Source: Pseudomonadota bacterium | Lineage (GTDB): Bacteria; Pseudomonadota; Gammaproteobacteria; Steroidobacterales; Woeseiaceae | Assembly (NCBI GenBank): GCA_022574185.1 | Contig: JACZSM010000006.1 | Location: forward strand, 1 to 64,000 | DNA length: 64,000 bases | Direction of reading: 5' to 3' | Shown: positions 55,191 to 64,000 of the stretch, piece after piece | How the letters are laid out: the number at the start of each line of letters is the position of its first letter | How positions within the stretch are numbered: position 1 is the first letter of the stretch | Position numbers and translations under genes: made by a program | Notes under the pieces: generated by a model | The model's input: only the letters and a program-made list of their open reading frames with translations | Database searches by the model: none | Told to the model about the DNA's origin: nothing

Positions 55191-56555
55191 ATGCAGGTCT
55201 ATTCCAATATTCTGGACATGGTGGGCAAGACACCGATGCTCGAGATCAGGCGTCTCGATACGGGCCTCTGCCAGCTTTTTCTCAAGCTCGAACTCTTGAA
55301 TCCCGGCGGATCGGTCAAGGATCGAATCGGCATCTCGATGATTGAAGAGGCTGAGAAGCGCGGCGACATTAAGCCGGGCGATACGCTCGTCGAGGCGACG
55401 GCAGGTAATACGGGCATCGGTCTCGCACTCGTCGCGGGCCAGAAAGGCTATCGAATGGTGCTGGTATTGCCGGACAAGATGAGCCAGGAAAAGATTTTCA
55501 ACTTGCGTGCAATGGGTGCCGAAGTCATTTTGACGCGCTCCGATGTCAGCAAGGGACACCCGGAGTACTACCAGGACCTTGGTCGGCGAATTGCCGCGGA
55601 GCGGGGCGCCTATTTCATCGACCAGTTCGGTAACGACGACAATCCGCTGGCACACGAACAGACGACGACGCCCGAGATTCTCGAGCAGATGGAAGGCGAT
55701 CTCGATGCGATTGTTCTGGGCGTGGGTTCCAGCGGCACAGTGACCGGTGTCTGCAGGTACCTGACCGAGCATGCGCCGAATGTCGAAGTGATCCTTGCCG
55801 ACCCGGTTGGCTCGATACTTGCCGACTATGTCAATACCGGCGAGCTGAAAGATAAAAGCAGTAGCTGGCTGGTCGAAGGCATCGGCGAGGACTTCATTCC
55901 AACGATTGCCGATTTTTCGAAGGTGACGAAGGCATATGCGATCACCGATGCAGAGTCGTTCGCTACCGCACGGGAATTGCTCAAGGTCGAAGGAGTTCTT
56001 GCGGGCTCGTCGACTGGAACTCTGCTGGCTGCCGCACTCAAGTACTGCCACGAACAGACCACAGCGAAACGTGTCGTGACCTTTGCGGCCGATACTGGCA
56101 ACAAGTACCTGTCCAAGCTGTACAACGATTTCTGGATGGAGGATGAGGGATTCATCCAGCGCGAGCAGTTCGATGATCTGCGCGACCTGATCGGGCGCCT
56201 GCACGGAGAACAGGCAACAATTACCGTGGGCCCGACCGATGTACTGACAACAGCACATAACCGGCTTCGCAACGCGGGATTTTCACAATTGCCGGTCATG
56301 GAGGACGGCAAACTGGTCGGCATCGTGACCGAAGACACGATCATTCAACACGTCTTCGGTAAACCGGCGTTGATGAATTCGATCGTAGCCGACTCGATGC
56401 AGACAGCGTTTATCAAGCTCGACAAGACAACCAGTGTTAACAATCTGGTTGCGATGCTCAGCGCACAACCGTATGCAGCCATTTTGGACGACGACGAGTT
56501 TCTTGGCCTGATTACGCGCTCCGACGTTCTAAACTACCTGCGCCGGCAATTGTAG
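55191..56555 (+). CDS. Cystathionine beta-synthase, PLP-dependent, with C-terminal CBS domain pair
   Basis: 454 residues. PLP lysine 43 in GGSVKDRIG; phosphate loop VEATAGNTGIGLA near 65; VGSSGTVTGV and DTGNKYLSK follow. From about 330 a Bateman pair of CBS domains (HNRLRNAGFSQLPVMEDGKLVGIVTEDTI and ILDDDEFLGLITRSDVL). No N-terminal haem domain. It joins serine and homocysteine to cystathionine, drawing homocysteine away from MetH. Cysteine synthase is the alternative call, but the CBS domains favour this one. It lies on the opposite strand between prfA and prmC. Confidence 0.88.
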   Translation: MQVYSNILDMVGKTPMLEIRRLDTGLCQLFLKLELLNPGGSVKDRIGISMIEEAEKRGDIKPGDTLVEATAGNTGIGLALVAGQKGYRMVLVLPDKMSQEKIFNLRAMGAEVILTRSDVSKGHPEYYQDLGRRIAAERGAYFIDQFGNDDNPLAHEQTTTPEILEQMEGDLDAIVLGVGSSGTVTGVCRYLTEHAPNVEVILADPVGSILADYVNTGELKDKSSSWLVEGIGEDFIPTIADFSKVTKAYAITDAESFATARELLKVEGVLAGSSTGTLLAAALKYCHEQTTAKRVVTFAADTGNKYLSKLYNDFWMEDEGFIQREQFDDLRDLIGRLHGEQATITVGPTDVLTTAHNRLRNAGFSQLPVMEDGKLVGIVTEDTIIQHVFGKPALMNSIVADSMQTAFIKLDKTTSVNNLVAMLSAQPYAAILDDDEFLGLITRSDVLNYLRRQL

Positions 56556-56590
56556 GCGTGCAGACTCCGCGATTGCCGAATTTGGTTCCT

Positions 56591-57673
56591 TCAGTCAGAA
56601 ATTGCCGCGAGCTGGTCGGCCTGGTATTCGCTGATCAGCGGCTGAATGATCTGATCGAGCGCGCCTTCGAGTATTTCCTCGAGTTTGTACAGCGTCAGGT
56701 TGATGCGATGGTCGGTAACTCGGCCCTGCGGAAAATTGTATGTGCGGATGCGTTCGGAGCGGTCACCCGAGCCCACGAGACGTTTACGTTGCGCAGCCTG
56801 CTCGGTTATCTGCGCCGTGACTTCGGCATCGAGCAATCGCGCCTGCAGCAGCGACATTGCGCGTGCACGATTCTTGTGTTGGGAGCGCTCATCCTGGCAT
56901 TCGACGACGATGCCCGAAGGCAAGTGTGTCAGGCGAACGGCTGAATCAGTCTTGTTGACGTGCTGTCCCCCGGCTCCCGATGCCCGGTAAGTATCAACTC
57001 GCAGATCTACCGGCAATATTTCGATCGCCTCGATTTCATCGGCTTCTGGCAACACAGCGACCGTGCATGCTGAGGTATGAATACGACCTTGCGACTCGGT
57101 TGCCGGTACGCGCTGTACGCGATGAGCCCCCGATTCGAACTTGAGGTTGGCGTAAATGCCGCTGCCCGTGATGCGGCTGATTATTTCCCGGTAGCCGCCG
57201 TGCTCACCTTCTCGTGCCGTGAGAATCTCTATCGTCCAGTTCATTGTCTCAGCATATTTGGAATACATGCGAAACAGATCGCCGGCGAATATAGCGGCCT
57301 CGTCGCCGCCTGTGCCGGCCCGTAATTCAAGGAAGACATTGCTGTTGTCGTGCGGGTCCTGAGGAATCAGTGATCTCTGCAGCGCCTGTTGCAGACCCTC
57401 ACGCTGCGTTGTCAGTTTTTGCAGTTCTTCGTGCCCCATTTCACGAATGTCGCTATCACTGTCATCCGTCATCTCCTCGGCCGCCGCTATGTCACGATCA
57501 AGCGTTTCCAAATCACCAAACAAGGTGACGATCGGTTCGATGCGCGCGTACTCCTTAGACAATTCCCGAAATTTGTTCTGCTCGGCGATGATGTCGGGAT
57601 CGGCGAGCAAACCGGCAAGCTCCTCGAAGCGGTCGCGTACAGATTCAAGCTTGTGTCGTATTGAATCTTTCAT
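56591..57673 (-). CDS. prfA: Peptide chain release factor 1
   Basis: 360 residues. Reads UAA and UAG and triggers peptide release. The GGQ motif is in [19 protein letters not shown] (about 228-246), methylated by PrmC. The PVT tripeptide region is present upstream, the [14 protein letters not shown] block near 118 and the [20 protein letters not shown]-terminal box are typical. Overlaps hemA by four bases. Confidence 0.97.
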   Translation of the reverse strand: MKDSIRHKLESVRDRFEELAGLLADPDIIAEQNKFRELSKEYARIEPIVTLFGDLETLDRDIAAAEEMTDDSDSDIREMGHEELQKLTTQREGLQQALQRSLIPQDPHDNSNVFLELRAGTGGDEAAIFAGDLFRMYSKYAETMNWTIEILTAREGEHGGYREIISRITGSGIYANLKFESGAHRVQRVPATESQGRIHTSACTVAVLPEADEIEAIEILPVDLRVDTYRASGAGGQHVNKTDSAVRLTHLPSGIVVECQDERSQHKNRARAMSLLQARLLDAEVTAQITEQAAQRKRLVGSGDRSERIRTYNFPQGRVTDHRINLTLYKLEEILEGALDQIIQPLISEYQADQLAAISD

Positions 57674-58932
57674 GGTGCGTCATTCTTATCGAGGCCAAAC
57701 AACTCCCTGGCAGCCTCGATGATATCTTCTTCAGAAGCTTCACCGGCTTCACGCAGACGCACGCTTGGATTGTGCAGCATTTTTTTCAACAGTGATGCTG
57801 TCGCAAATTCGATCACGTCAGTACTGTCGACACCCTTTGCAATTCGGCGTTGTGCCTGCTCGAGTACTTCATCACGAATTGCTCTGCCATGTTCTCGTAG
57901 TGCCGTGATGACCGGACTGACCTGCTTGGCGTGTTCGATGCTCAGGTAGCGCACGATTTCGTCGTCGAGAATACGATTTGCGTCGATAGCGGCCGCTTCG
58001 CGACTACCCTGGCCATCCTGAATTACCTTGTCGAGATCGTCGATCGTGTACAGATAAACATCATCGAGTTCGGCGGCATCGGCGGCTATATTGCGTGGCA
58101 CGGCGATATCGACAGCAAATATCGGCTTACGCCGGCGCGCCACAATCGCTTTTTCAAGTTGTTTACGCGTGATGATGGGTTCCGGACTTGCGGTTGCGGT
58201 GATCAGGATATCCGCCTCCGGTAACGTGCCTTCGAGTTCTGACAGCGGCACGGCATAGCCGCCGAACTGACCGGCAAGTTGCCGGGCCCGCTCAAAATCC
58301 CGATTCGCGACAAACAAGCGGCCTATGCCCTTGCTCGAAAGCTGTTTCGCCAGTATTTTGACTGTCGCACCAGCGCCAACCAGCAGCGCCGTGTGCTGTT
58401 CGAATCCGGCAAAAAATTGCTGTGCGAGGCTAATTGCAGCAGACGCGACCGACACCGGACTTGAGCCAATTTTCGTATCGGTGCGCACTTTCTTGGCAAC
58501 CGAAAAAGTGTGCTGAAACAGACGCCCAAGTTGTTTGCCCAGACTGCCGACCTGCTCCGCCTCTCGAACCGCTTCCTTCAACTGGCCAAGTATTTGCGGT
58601 TCGCCGAGGACCATCGATTCGAGACCGCAAGCGACGCTAAAGATGTGGCGTATCGCCTCGTCTTCGGCGAGCGTAAACAGCGAGTCGCCGAATGCCCGGT
58701 CCAGATCGCGATCATCGTGAAGCCAGGTTCGAATCTGCTCGCAACCCGCGTCATTGCCGATGACATAAAATTCGGTACGGTTACAGGTCGATAGCAGCAC
58801 TGCCTCGGCGATGCTTTCGATCTCATTCAAGCGTACGAGGGCCCGCCCTACATCGTCACCCGCGAACATAACTCGTTCGCGAATTTCGACAGGTGCCGTG
58901 TTATGGTTCAGCCCGAGTATTTGCAGCCGCAT
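57670..58932 (-). CDS. hemA: Glutamyl-tRNA reductase
   Basis: 420 residues from the ATG at 58930-58932 ([20 protein letters not shown]). A frame reaching 59064 is open but not family-like. It reduces Glu-tRNA to glutamate-1-semialdehyde, the first step of tetrapyrrole synthesis. Catalytic Cys50 in [28 protein letters not shown] loop [11 protein letters not shown]. It heads the hemA-prfA(-prmC-ppiB-moeB) run and supplies haem and, perhaps, cobalamin precursor for MetH. Confidence 0.96.
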   Translation of the reverse strand: MRLQILGLNHNTAPVEIRERVMFAGDDVGRALVRLNEIESIAEAVLLSTCNRTEFYVIGNDAGCEQIRTWLHDDRDLDRAFGDSLFTLAEDEAIRHIFSVACGLESMVLGEPQILGQLKEAVREAEQVGSLGKQLGRLFQHTFSVAKKVRTDTKIGSSPVSVASAAISLAQQFFAGFEQHTALLVGAGATVKILAKQLSSKGIGRLFVANRDFERARQLAGQFGGYAVPLSELEGTLPEADILITATASPEPIITRKQLEKAIVARRRKPIFAVDIAVPRNIAADAAELDDVYLYTIDDLDKVIQDGQGSREAAAIDANRILDDEIVRYLSIEHAKQVSPVITALREHGRAIRDEVLEQAQRRIAKGVDSTDVIEFATASLLKKMLHNPSVRLREAGEASEEDIIEAARELFGLDKNDAP

Positions 58933-59074
58933 AGCCGTGATCGTGTTTGGATCGAGAATAAGGGAATCGGTCAGTGTGTGGGTATCATATGCGAACTGAC
59001 GACTCAGTTCCTTGTCTGAATTAGCCATGAGCTGCAATATCGCAGCTGCCCCATCGATGAACAATAGAGTCCCA

Positions 59075-60757
59075 ATGCATCACTTTTATCGACGAATGCC
59101 TGCTGGCTTTCTACTGGGGGCACTGATTGCTGTGGCCCAGCCATTTGCATTGGCAGCTACCGAAAGCGATGCAGAGTCCAGTACGCATGTGCTGCAAGCG
59201 GAAATCGCCTTGCAGGCCGACGACTATCTGCAGGCAGCCAGAGAATATCGCAAGGCAGCCGAACTGAGCGATAACGTTGATATCGCACGACAGGCGACGC
59301 GGATCGCCTACGGATTCGGCCTCAATGCAGAGGCACTGCGATCAGCGAAACGCTGGTACGAGCTCGACGAAGAAAGCGACGATGCGCTACGAGTTGTCGC
59401 ACAACTCGAATTGCGCATGGGCAATCTCAGGGCAGCGCGTCGCAATTTCAAGAAATATATCGAATCAGGTGACGAGCCGGGTGACGAACGTCTTTTTTCA
59501 CTCCTCCCGGTCCTGGCAGCCGAGGACGGTGAAAAAGCAGATCAAGTCATGCGCTGGTTGGCCAAACCTTACAAGGACTCGGCGTTGGTGAATTACGCTT
59601 CTGCGGCGTTGGCATTGCAAGGTGGCGATACCGTGTATGCGATGAAGAAATCCTTGCGTGCGATTGAGCTCAGTCCGGAGTGGCTCAAGCCAAAACTGTT
59701 GTATGCGCGTGCCCTGCTCTTGAATGGCGAGAAGGCCAGGGCAATCGACTACACCGCGCGCATCATCGGTGACGATCCGGACCCTGATCCCGATGCACGA
59801 ATGGAGTTGGCCTTGATGCTGATGTCGGTGGGTCGCATTGATGACGCGCTCAGCCAGGTCAACCAGATTCTGCTTGAGAAGTCAGGCAGAACGGATGCGT
59901 TACGACTCATGGCGATCATCAATTTCCGCCAGAACAACCTCGACGCAGCCTGGGACGATTTCGAGGACCTTCTCCGGAGCCGCAGCTTTACGATGGACGC
60001 CTTGTATTACCTGGCGCGCATCGCTGACATTCGTGGCGAACACGATCGGGCGGTGCGCTTGTACTCGCAGGTATCTTCCGGGCAAAATGCACTCGCCGCG
60101 CAGCGCCGCGCAAGTGCCCTGATCGCATACCAGCATGACGATCCTGAGCAAGCATTGCAGCGCCTCGAAGAGTTTGCCGCCGAAAACCCGAACCACGCAG
60201 TCGACATGATTCTTGTAAGGGCGCAATTGCTGGCCTCGCTGGGCCGTTACCCGGAAGCTCTCGAATCTTACGACAAGATCGTGACTTATCGGCTGGAGGA
60301 TGAGGGTATCGCTCTGGGCCGGGCCGAGTTGTTGCTGCGGATGGGGCGCCTTGACGAAGCTCTGGGCGAATATCGCAGGTCCGTGCGTCGGTGGCCTGAG
60401 AGTGCCCTGTCCTTGAATGCACTTGGCTATACGCTGGCGGACCGGACCGAGGAGTATCGTGAAGCCGAAAAACTCATACGCAAGGCACTTCGTTATGACC
60501 CAGACAGTCCCGCTATTATCGACAGCCTTGGATGGGTACTTTACAAGCGCAGCGAGCATGAGGCGGCGCTCGAGCAACTGCAGGTCGCATACGATCGTTT
60601 CCCTGATCACGAAGTTGCAGCGCATCTTATCGAGGTGCTGGTCACGCTTAGGCGCAACAGCGAAGCGCTCAAGCTCCTCGTGGTGGCTGAGCAACAGGAT
60701 CCGGACAGCGAGTTACTCAGAGATGTCCGCGAACGTCGTTTCCCGGCAGCTGATTGA
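59075..60757 (+). CDS. Tetratricopeptide-repeat protein, exported
   Basis: 560 residues from the ATG at 59075 (MHHFYRRMPAGFLLGALIAVAQPFALAATES), a clear signal peptide; starts at 59057 and 59027 are possible. The rest is a chain of TPR-like helix pairs to the C-terminus (AEIALQADDYLQAAREYRKAAEL, DALRLMAIINFRQNNLDAAWDDF, SPAIIDSLGWVLYKRSEHEAALEQL). Such a gene precedes lolB in Pseudomonas (the PA4667 position). Function unknown; probably a periplasmic or outer-membrane scaffold. Its end overlaps lolB by 35 bp. Confidence 0.85.
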   Translation: MHHFYRRMPAGFLLGALIAVAQPFALAATESDAESSTHVLQAEIALQADDYLQAAREYRKAAELSDNVDIARQATRIAYGFGLNAEALRSAKRWYELDEESDDALRVVAQLELRMGNLRAARRNFKKYIESGDEPGDERLFSLLPVLAAEDGEKADQVMRWLAKPYKDSALVNYASAALALQGGDTVYAMKKSLRAIELSPEWLKPKLLYARALLLNGEKARAIDYTARIIGDDPDPDPDARMELALMLMSVGRIDDALSQVNQILLEKSGRTDALRLMAIINFRQNNLDAAWDDFEDLLRSRSFTMDALYYLARIADIRGEHDRAVRLYSQVSSGQNALAAQRRASALIAYQHDDPEQALQRLEEFAAENPNHAVDMILVRAQLLASLGRYPEALESYDKIVTYRLEDEGIALGRAELLLRMGRLDEALGEYRRSVRRWPESALSLNALGYTLADRTEEYREAEKLIRKALRYDPDSPAIIDSLGWVLYKRSEHEAALEQLQVAYDRFPDHEVAAHLIEVLVTLRRNSEALKLLVVAEQQDPDSELLRDVRERRFPAAD

Positions 60758-61358
60758 TCCGCTGCGGCCGATCGCGGTCGCCGTCGTTCTCGCATCGCTG
60801 CTCGGTGCTGGCTGCGTATCCCGCCAGAGCGTGCAGCTACCCGACATCGATAGTTGGGACACACGCATTCAGGTATTAGGCAACCACGAAAACTGGGAAT
60901 TTTCAGGACGCATCGGCGTCAGCGCCAGCAATGACGGGTTCAATGGCAAATTGCGCTGGGTGCAAAAGAGCGACGCTTTCAGCGCGACCGTCAGCGGCCC
61001 GCTGGGTATCGGTACTGTCCGCATCGAAGGCGACGGCGAATCAGTGGTTCTTACTGACAAGGACGGTGTACGCACTGCACTCAGCGACGCCGAGATCGAA
61101 CTCCAGGTTCGCTATGGCTGGACGATTCCAGTCACGAGCCTGCGCTACTGGGCGCTGGGCATTCCAGATCCAACGGCACCAGCGCAAATCGAATTCAATG
61201 CAGACGGGCAACTGGTCGAAATCGTGCAGCGTGACTGGACAGTCACGATTTCGCGTTATCGTAATAGCGGTGGCCAGCCTATGCCGAGCCGGCTGTCGGC
61301 AAGCAATGCGGATACGAGGGTGCGAATTATCATCGACAAATGGTTGTTTTTTGACTAA
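60723..61358 (+). CDS. lolB: Outer-membrane lipoprotein receptor LolB
   Basis: 211 residues from the ATG at 60723, inside the TPR gene 3' end. Lipobox LLGAGCVS (Cys about 30). The LolB hot-dog-like barrel: WEFSGRIGVSASNDGFNGKLRWVQKSD, VSGPLGIGTVRIEGD and LRYWALGIPDP. It accepts lipoproteins from LolA and puts them in the outer membrane. ispE, its usual downstream neighbour, is absent. Confidence 0.94.
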   Translation: MSANVVSRQLIDPLRPIAVAVVLASLLGAGCVSRQSVQLPDIDSWDTRIQVLGNHENWEFSGRIGVSASNDGFNGKLRWVQKSDAFSATVSGPLGIGTVRIEGDGESVVLTDKDGVRTALSDAEIELQVRYGWTIPVTSLRYWALGIPDPTAPAQIEFNADGQLVEIVQRDWTVTISRYRNSGGQPMPSRLSASNADTRVRIIIDKWLFFD

Positions 61359-61381
61359 ATTGCGCCGCACATACAGGGTAT

Positions 61382-61456
61382 TGGGGCGTAGCCAAGTGGT
61401 AAGGCATCGGGTTTTGATCCCGTGTACCGCAGGTTCGAATCCTGCCGCCCCAGCCA
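61382..61456 (+). tRNA. tRNA-Gln (anticodon TTG)
   Basis: 75 nt with encoded CCA. Acceptor stem TGGGGCG/CGCCCCA with discriminator G, anticodon loop TTTTGAT giving TTG, and T-loop GGTTCGAATCC. Directly upstream of prs, the conserved position in gammaproteobacteria. Confidence 0.96.
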
Positions 61457-61478
61457 ACCCAGTCGCAAGGGAGGAATC

Positions 61479-62432
61479 GTGGATCTGGCATCTATGGCGG
61501 TATTTTCGGGAAACGCGCACCCGAAACTCGCCCACGACATAGCGCGTTGTCTGCATTTGCCGCTTGCGCGCGCCCAGGTAGGGCGCTTCAGCGATGGCGA
61601 AATCAACGTCGAAATCCTCGAGAATATTCGCGGTCGTGAGACGTTTATCATTCAACCGACCTGTCCGCCGACGTCCGAAAACCTGATGGAATTGCTCGTC
61701 ATGGTCGATGCGATCAAGCGCGCGTCAGCGGCCCGAATCACCGCGGTTATCCCATATTTTGGCTTTGCACGTCAGGATCGGCGGCCACGTGCAGCGCGTG
61801 TACCCATCACGGCCAAGCTGGTTGCGAAGTTGATTGGCACGGCCGGCGTGGATCGGGTGCTGACCGTCGACCTGCACGCCGATCAGATTCAGGGTTTTTT
61901 CGATATCGCAGTGGATAATGTATACGCATCACCGCTGCTGCTCGGCGATGTCTGGAAGCACAAGTACGAAAATATGGTCGTTGTGTCTCCTGACGTCGGC
62001 GGCGTTGTTCGTGCTCGCGCTCTGGCAAAACGACTCGACGATGCGGACCTCGTCATCATCGACAAACGTCGCGCCAAGGCGAACCAGTCGGAAGTCATGA
62101 ATATTATCGGTGAAGTCGCGGGTAAGAACTGCATCATGATGGACGATATGGTTGATACCGCTGGCACTCTCTGCCATGCAGCGGCCGCGCTGAAAGCCGA
62201 AGGCGCGGCGACCGTCCACGCCTTTATAACGCACCCGGTCTTGTCCGGGTCAGCCGTCTCGCGAATTACAGAGTCCGAGCTTGACGAGGTTGTCGTCACC
62301 GACACGATTCCGCTCAACGAAGAGGCACAGGCCTGCAAGAAAATCCGCCAGCTGTCGACGGCGGACTTACTGGCCGAAACGATGCGGCGCATCTCCGACG
62401 ATGAGTCTGTTTCCTCGATCTACGTCGATTAG
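61479..62432 (+). CDS. prs: Ribose-phosphate pyrophosphokinase
   Basis: 317 residues from the GTG at 61479, with AGGGAGGA just upstream. An ATG at 61494 lies too far from that site. E. coli Prs also begins upstream of the SGN block and has 315 residues. Makes PRPP from ribose-5-phosphate and [65 protein letters not shown] and the PRPP-binding [13 protein letters not shown] are diagnostic. Confidence 0.96.
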   Translation: MDLASMAVFSGNAHPKLAHDIARCLHLPLARAQVGRFSDGEINVEILENIRGRETFIIQPTCPPTSENLMELLVMVDAIKRASAARITAVIPYFGFARQDRRPRAARVPITAKLVAKLIGTAGVDRVLTVDLHADQIQGFFDIAVDNVYASPLLLGDVWKHKYENMVVVSPDVGGVVRARALAKRLDDADLVIIDKRRAKANQSEVMNIIGEVAGKNCIMMDDMVDTAGTLCHAAAALKAEGAATVHAFITHPVLSGSAVSRITESELDEVVVTDTIPLNEEAQACKKIRQLSTADLLAETMRRISDDESVSSIYVD

Positions 62433-62468
62433 TCGTATTTGAGCGGGCCCGGGTTTCAACTCGTGGGC

Positions 62469-62497
62469 TTGGCCGAATCGTCGGTATGGGTTAAGAT
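62469..62497 (+). promoter_or_regulatory. Candidate promoter of rplY
   Basis: TTGGCC (62469-62474), 17-nt spacer, TAAGAT (62492-62497), each 4 of 6 to sigma-70 consensus. The implied leader before rplY is about 80 nt and contains small hairpins at 62500-62522 (GCGACC/GGTCGC) and 62523-62543 (AGTTTC/GAAACT). Confidence 0.4.
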
Positions 62498-62586
62498 GCG
62501 CGACCTCTTTCGGAACGGTCGCAGTTTCGATTGCGGTGAAACTGGAGATATTTCCAGAGAAATCAATCAGATATTGGAGTTCAGTC

Positions 62587-63288
62587 ATGGCTGAAAAATT
62601 CGATCTGATTGCGGAAATCCGCGAGGACATGGGGAAAGGTGCGAGCCGCCGCCTGCGTCACAAAGGATTGATTCCCGCAATCATCTACGGCGCCGGCCGT
62701 CCGCCACGCGCCTTGAGTTTTGAGCACAACAAAGTGATGCGACAGCTCGAGAACGAGTCGTTCTATTCGAGTGTCCTGAACATCAGGGTTGGTGATAAAA
62801 GCCAGGCCGCCATCATTAAAGACATTCAACGTCATCCAGCAAAAAAGCAGATCTTGCACCTGGACCTGCAACGAATTGTTGAGGACGAGAAGATCAAGAT
62901 GAACGTGCCGATTCATTACACGGGCGAAGACTTGGCTATCGGTGTCAAAGAAGGCGGCGGCAAGGTTTCGCACCTGCGGACTGAAGTTGAGGTGATCTGT
63001 TTGCCGAAGGATCTGCCCGAGTACTTTGAAGTCGATATTTCCGCATTGCAGCTCGATGAAATGTTGCACCTCTCAGATATCAAGATGCCCGAAGGCGTCG
63101 AAATTCCCCAATTGGCTCTGGGACCCGAGCACGATCAGGCGATCGTGTCGATCCATGTGATCAAGGCGGCTCCGGTCGAAGAGGATATTGTCGAAGTAGC
63201 GGCAGTCGAAGGGATCAAGGACGAAGAGGGCGCTCCGGACGAAGCCGAGACACCGGCCGAGTCCGACGAAGGCAGCGACGAGAAGTAG
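62587..63288 (+). CDS. rplY: Large ribosomal subunit protein bL25 (CTC/TL5 form)
   Basis: 233 residues from the ATG at 62587, with TTGGAG 7-8 nt upstream. Binds 5S rRNA. N-terminal L25 domain (MGKGASRRLRHKGLIPAIIYG ... IQRHPAKKQILHLDLQRI) and the extra C-terminal TL5 beta domain (VPIHYTGEDLAIGVKEGGGKVSHLRTEVEVICLP). It ends in a 45-residue acidic tail rich in Glu and Asp. E. coli L25 is only 94 residues. Followed by a strong terminator. Confidence 0.95.
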   Translation: MAEKFDLIAEIREDMGKGASRRLRHKGLIPAIIYGAGRPPRALSFEHNKVMRQLENESFYSSVLNIRVGDKSQAAIIKDIQRHPAKKQILHLDLQRIVEDEKIKMNVPIHYTGEDLAIGVKEGGGKVSHLRTEVEVICLPKDLPEYFEVDISALQLDEMLHLSDIKMPEGVEIPQLALGPEHDQAIVSIHVIKAAPVEEDIVEVAAVEGIKDEEGAPDEAETPAESDEGSDEK

Positions 63289-63307
63289 TCATTATCACCC
63301 ATTGGAG

Positions 63308-63332
63308 AAGACCGCCTGCGGGCGGTCTTTTT
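63308..63332 (+). terminator. Intrinsic terminator after rplY
   Basis: AAGACCGCC, loop TGCG, GGCGGTC, then TTTTT. Nine-pair GC-rich stem counting the flanking A-T pairs. It separates rplY from pth, which lies 28 nt downstream, so pth may use its own promoter or read-through. Confidence 0.9.
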
Positions 63333-63360
63333 GTTTGACTTTGTTTACCATTGCATCGCT

Positions 63361-63972
63361 ATGACGCATTTGAGCATTATCGCTGGCCTCGGAAATCCGG
63401 ACGACAAGTATGCCCGCACGCTGCATAACGCGGGTTTCTGGTTTGTCGATGCGCTCGCACGGAAATTTAGCGGAAAATTTCGCTACGAGAAGAAGTTTGA
63501 TGCTGATTGTTGTCGTATCAATATTTCCGGTACAGATATCTGGCTTGTCAAACCGCAGAATTTTATGAACCAGAGTGGCCCGCCGATACGTGGCGTGCTG
63601 GACTACTATCGCTTACAGGTAGAGCATCTGCTGGTCGCTCACGACGAAATAGATCTGCCGCCCGGCACCGTGCGACTCAAGAACGGCGGCGGCCACGGTG
63701 GCCACAATGGCATCCGTGATGTCATCACGCACTGTGGAGCCGATTTCATTCGCCTTCGCATTGGAGTCGGTCACCCTGGCGACAAAAGCGCGGTCACCAA
63801 CTACGTGCTCAAGCGTGGGTCGAGCGATACTGAAGCGGCTGTCGAAAAGAACATTGACGAAGCGGCGTCAGTAATGCCGTTGCTAATCGATGATGGGCTG
63901 AACGCCGCCATGAAAAAATTACATACGAAGGCAAGTACTCTATCAATACCACCTCGGCGGAGTACTAGTTAA
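63361..63972 (+). CDS. pth: Peptidyl-tRNA hydrolase
   Basis: 203 residues from the ATG at 63361 (MTHLSIIAGLGNPDDKYA). Releases peptides from peptidyl-tRNA dropped by stalled ribosomes. Asn12 (GLGNP), catalytic His22 (TLHNAGF), FMNQSG, HDEIDLPPG and GGGHGGHNGIRD form the active site. The C-terminal tail is a little longer and more basic than usual (KLHTKASTLSIPPRRSTS). Ends 28 nt before the window edge. Confidence 0.96.
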   Translation: MTHLSIIAGLGNPDDKYARTLHNAGFWFVDALARKFSGKFRYEKKFDADCCRINISGTDIWLVKPQNFMNQSGPPIRGVLDYYRLQVEHLLVAHDEIDLPPGTVRLKNGGGHGGHNGIRDVITHCGADFIRLRIGVGHPGDKSAVTNYVLKRGSSDTEAAVEKNIDEAASVMPLLIDDGLNAAMKKLHTKASTLSIPPRRSTS

Positions 63973-64000
63973 GTGACATTCAAATGTGGCATCGTCGGGC

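Noticed and set aside
59012-59074. Longer N-terminus for the TPR protein
   Set aside because: The extra residues precede a complete signal peptide and are not hydrophobic; the ATG at 59075 gives a standard leader.

Overview
The window looks like chromosomal core DNA of a free-living gammaproteobacterium. Several conserved gammaproteobacterial blocks are present: 6S RNA between zapA and fau, followed by ygfB-pepP-ubiH-ubiI-gcv; lptD-surA-pdxA-rsmA-apaG-apaH; mreBCD-mrdA-rodA-mltB-rlpA-dac-ybeD-lipB; hemA-prfA-prmC-moeB; and lolB-tRNA(Gln)-prs-rplY-pth. Features such as a two-chain glycine decarboxylase, GatCAB, amgK-murU and kynureninase suggest a marine or soil lineage outside the enterics. 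A Woeseiales/Steroidobacterales/Xanthomonadales-like relative is a guess from gene content, not something the sequence proves. There is no prophage, transposase, CRISPR array or recognisable defence island.

Layout: 1-3900 holds a lysine-rich H1-like protein (cut by the window edge), fau, 6S RNA, zapA, a ZapB-like coiled coil, ygfB and pepP. 3899-6345 holds two overlapping UbiH-family hydroxylases. 6361-10726 is an insertion relative to the E. coli order: an inactive transglutaminase with seven membrane helices, an ATP-grasp ligase and a DUF885 metallopeptidase. 10799-15985 is a glycine-riboswitch-controlled gcvT-gcvH-gcvPA-tpx-gcvPB operon. 16154-19907 encodes a double-protease-domain Deg protein resembling eukaryotic Nma111/Deg7, overlapping a DUF4124-M23 peptidase. 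20339-24637 holds an SSP411-type thioredoxin-fold protein, lgt, thyA and folA. 24615-32543 (minus) is kynU plus the apaH-to-lptD operon. 32600-34272 is amgK-murU. 34259-43746 (minus) is the elongasome and cell-wall cluster. 43881-47104 is gatCAB. 47323-52847 is an ArsR-methyltransferase regulator with metF and metH. 52977-58932 (minus) is moeB, ppiB, prmC, prfA and hemA, with a plus-strand cystathionine beta-synthase in the middle. 59075-63972 is a TPR protein, lolB, tRNA-Gln, prs, rplY and pth.

Two themes link the genes. One-carbon and sulfur metabolism is dense: fau, gcv, thyA, folA, metF, metH, a likely S-adenosylhomocysteine-type regulator and cystathionine beta-synthase. Envelope biogenesis is the other: lgt, lptD, surA, lolB, mre/mrd/rod, RlpA, MltB, PBP5/6, AmgK-MurU.

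A REP-like repeat (consensus start GTAGGAGCCCG) occurs at eleven sites between genes. Twice its GTAG head supplies the TAG stop codon of the adjacent gene, and one copy is split by 51 bp. No wholly new multi-gene system is evident. The strongest leads are the Nma111-like protease/M23 pair, the 7TM-transglutaminase/ATP-grasp pair lacking its usual protease partner, a peroxiredoxin without resolving cysteine inside the gcv operon, and the methionine regulator with a perfect AT-rich palindrome abutting its start codon.
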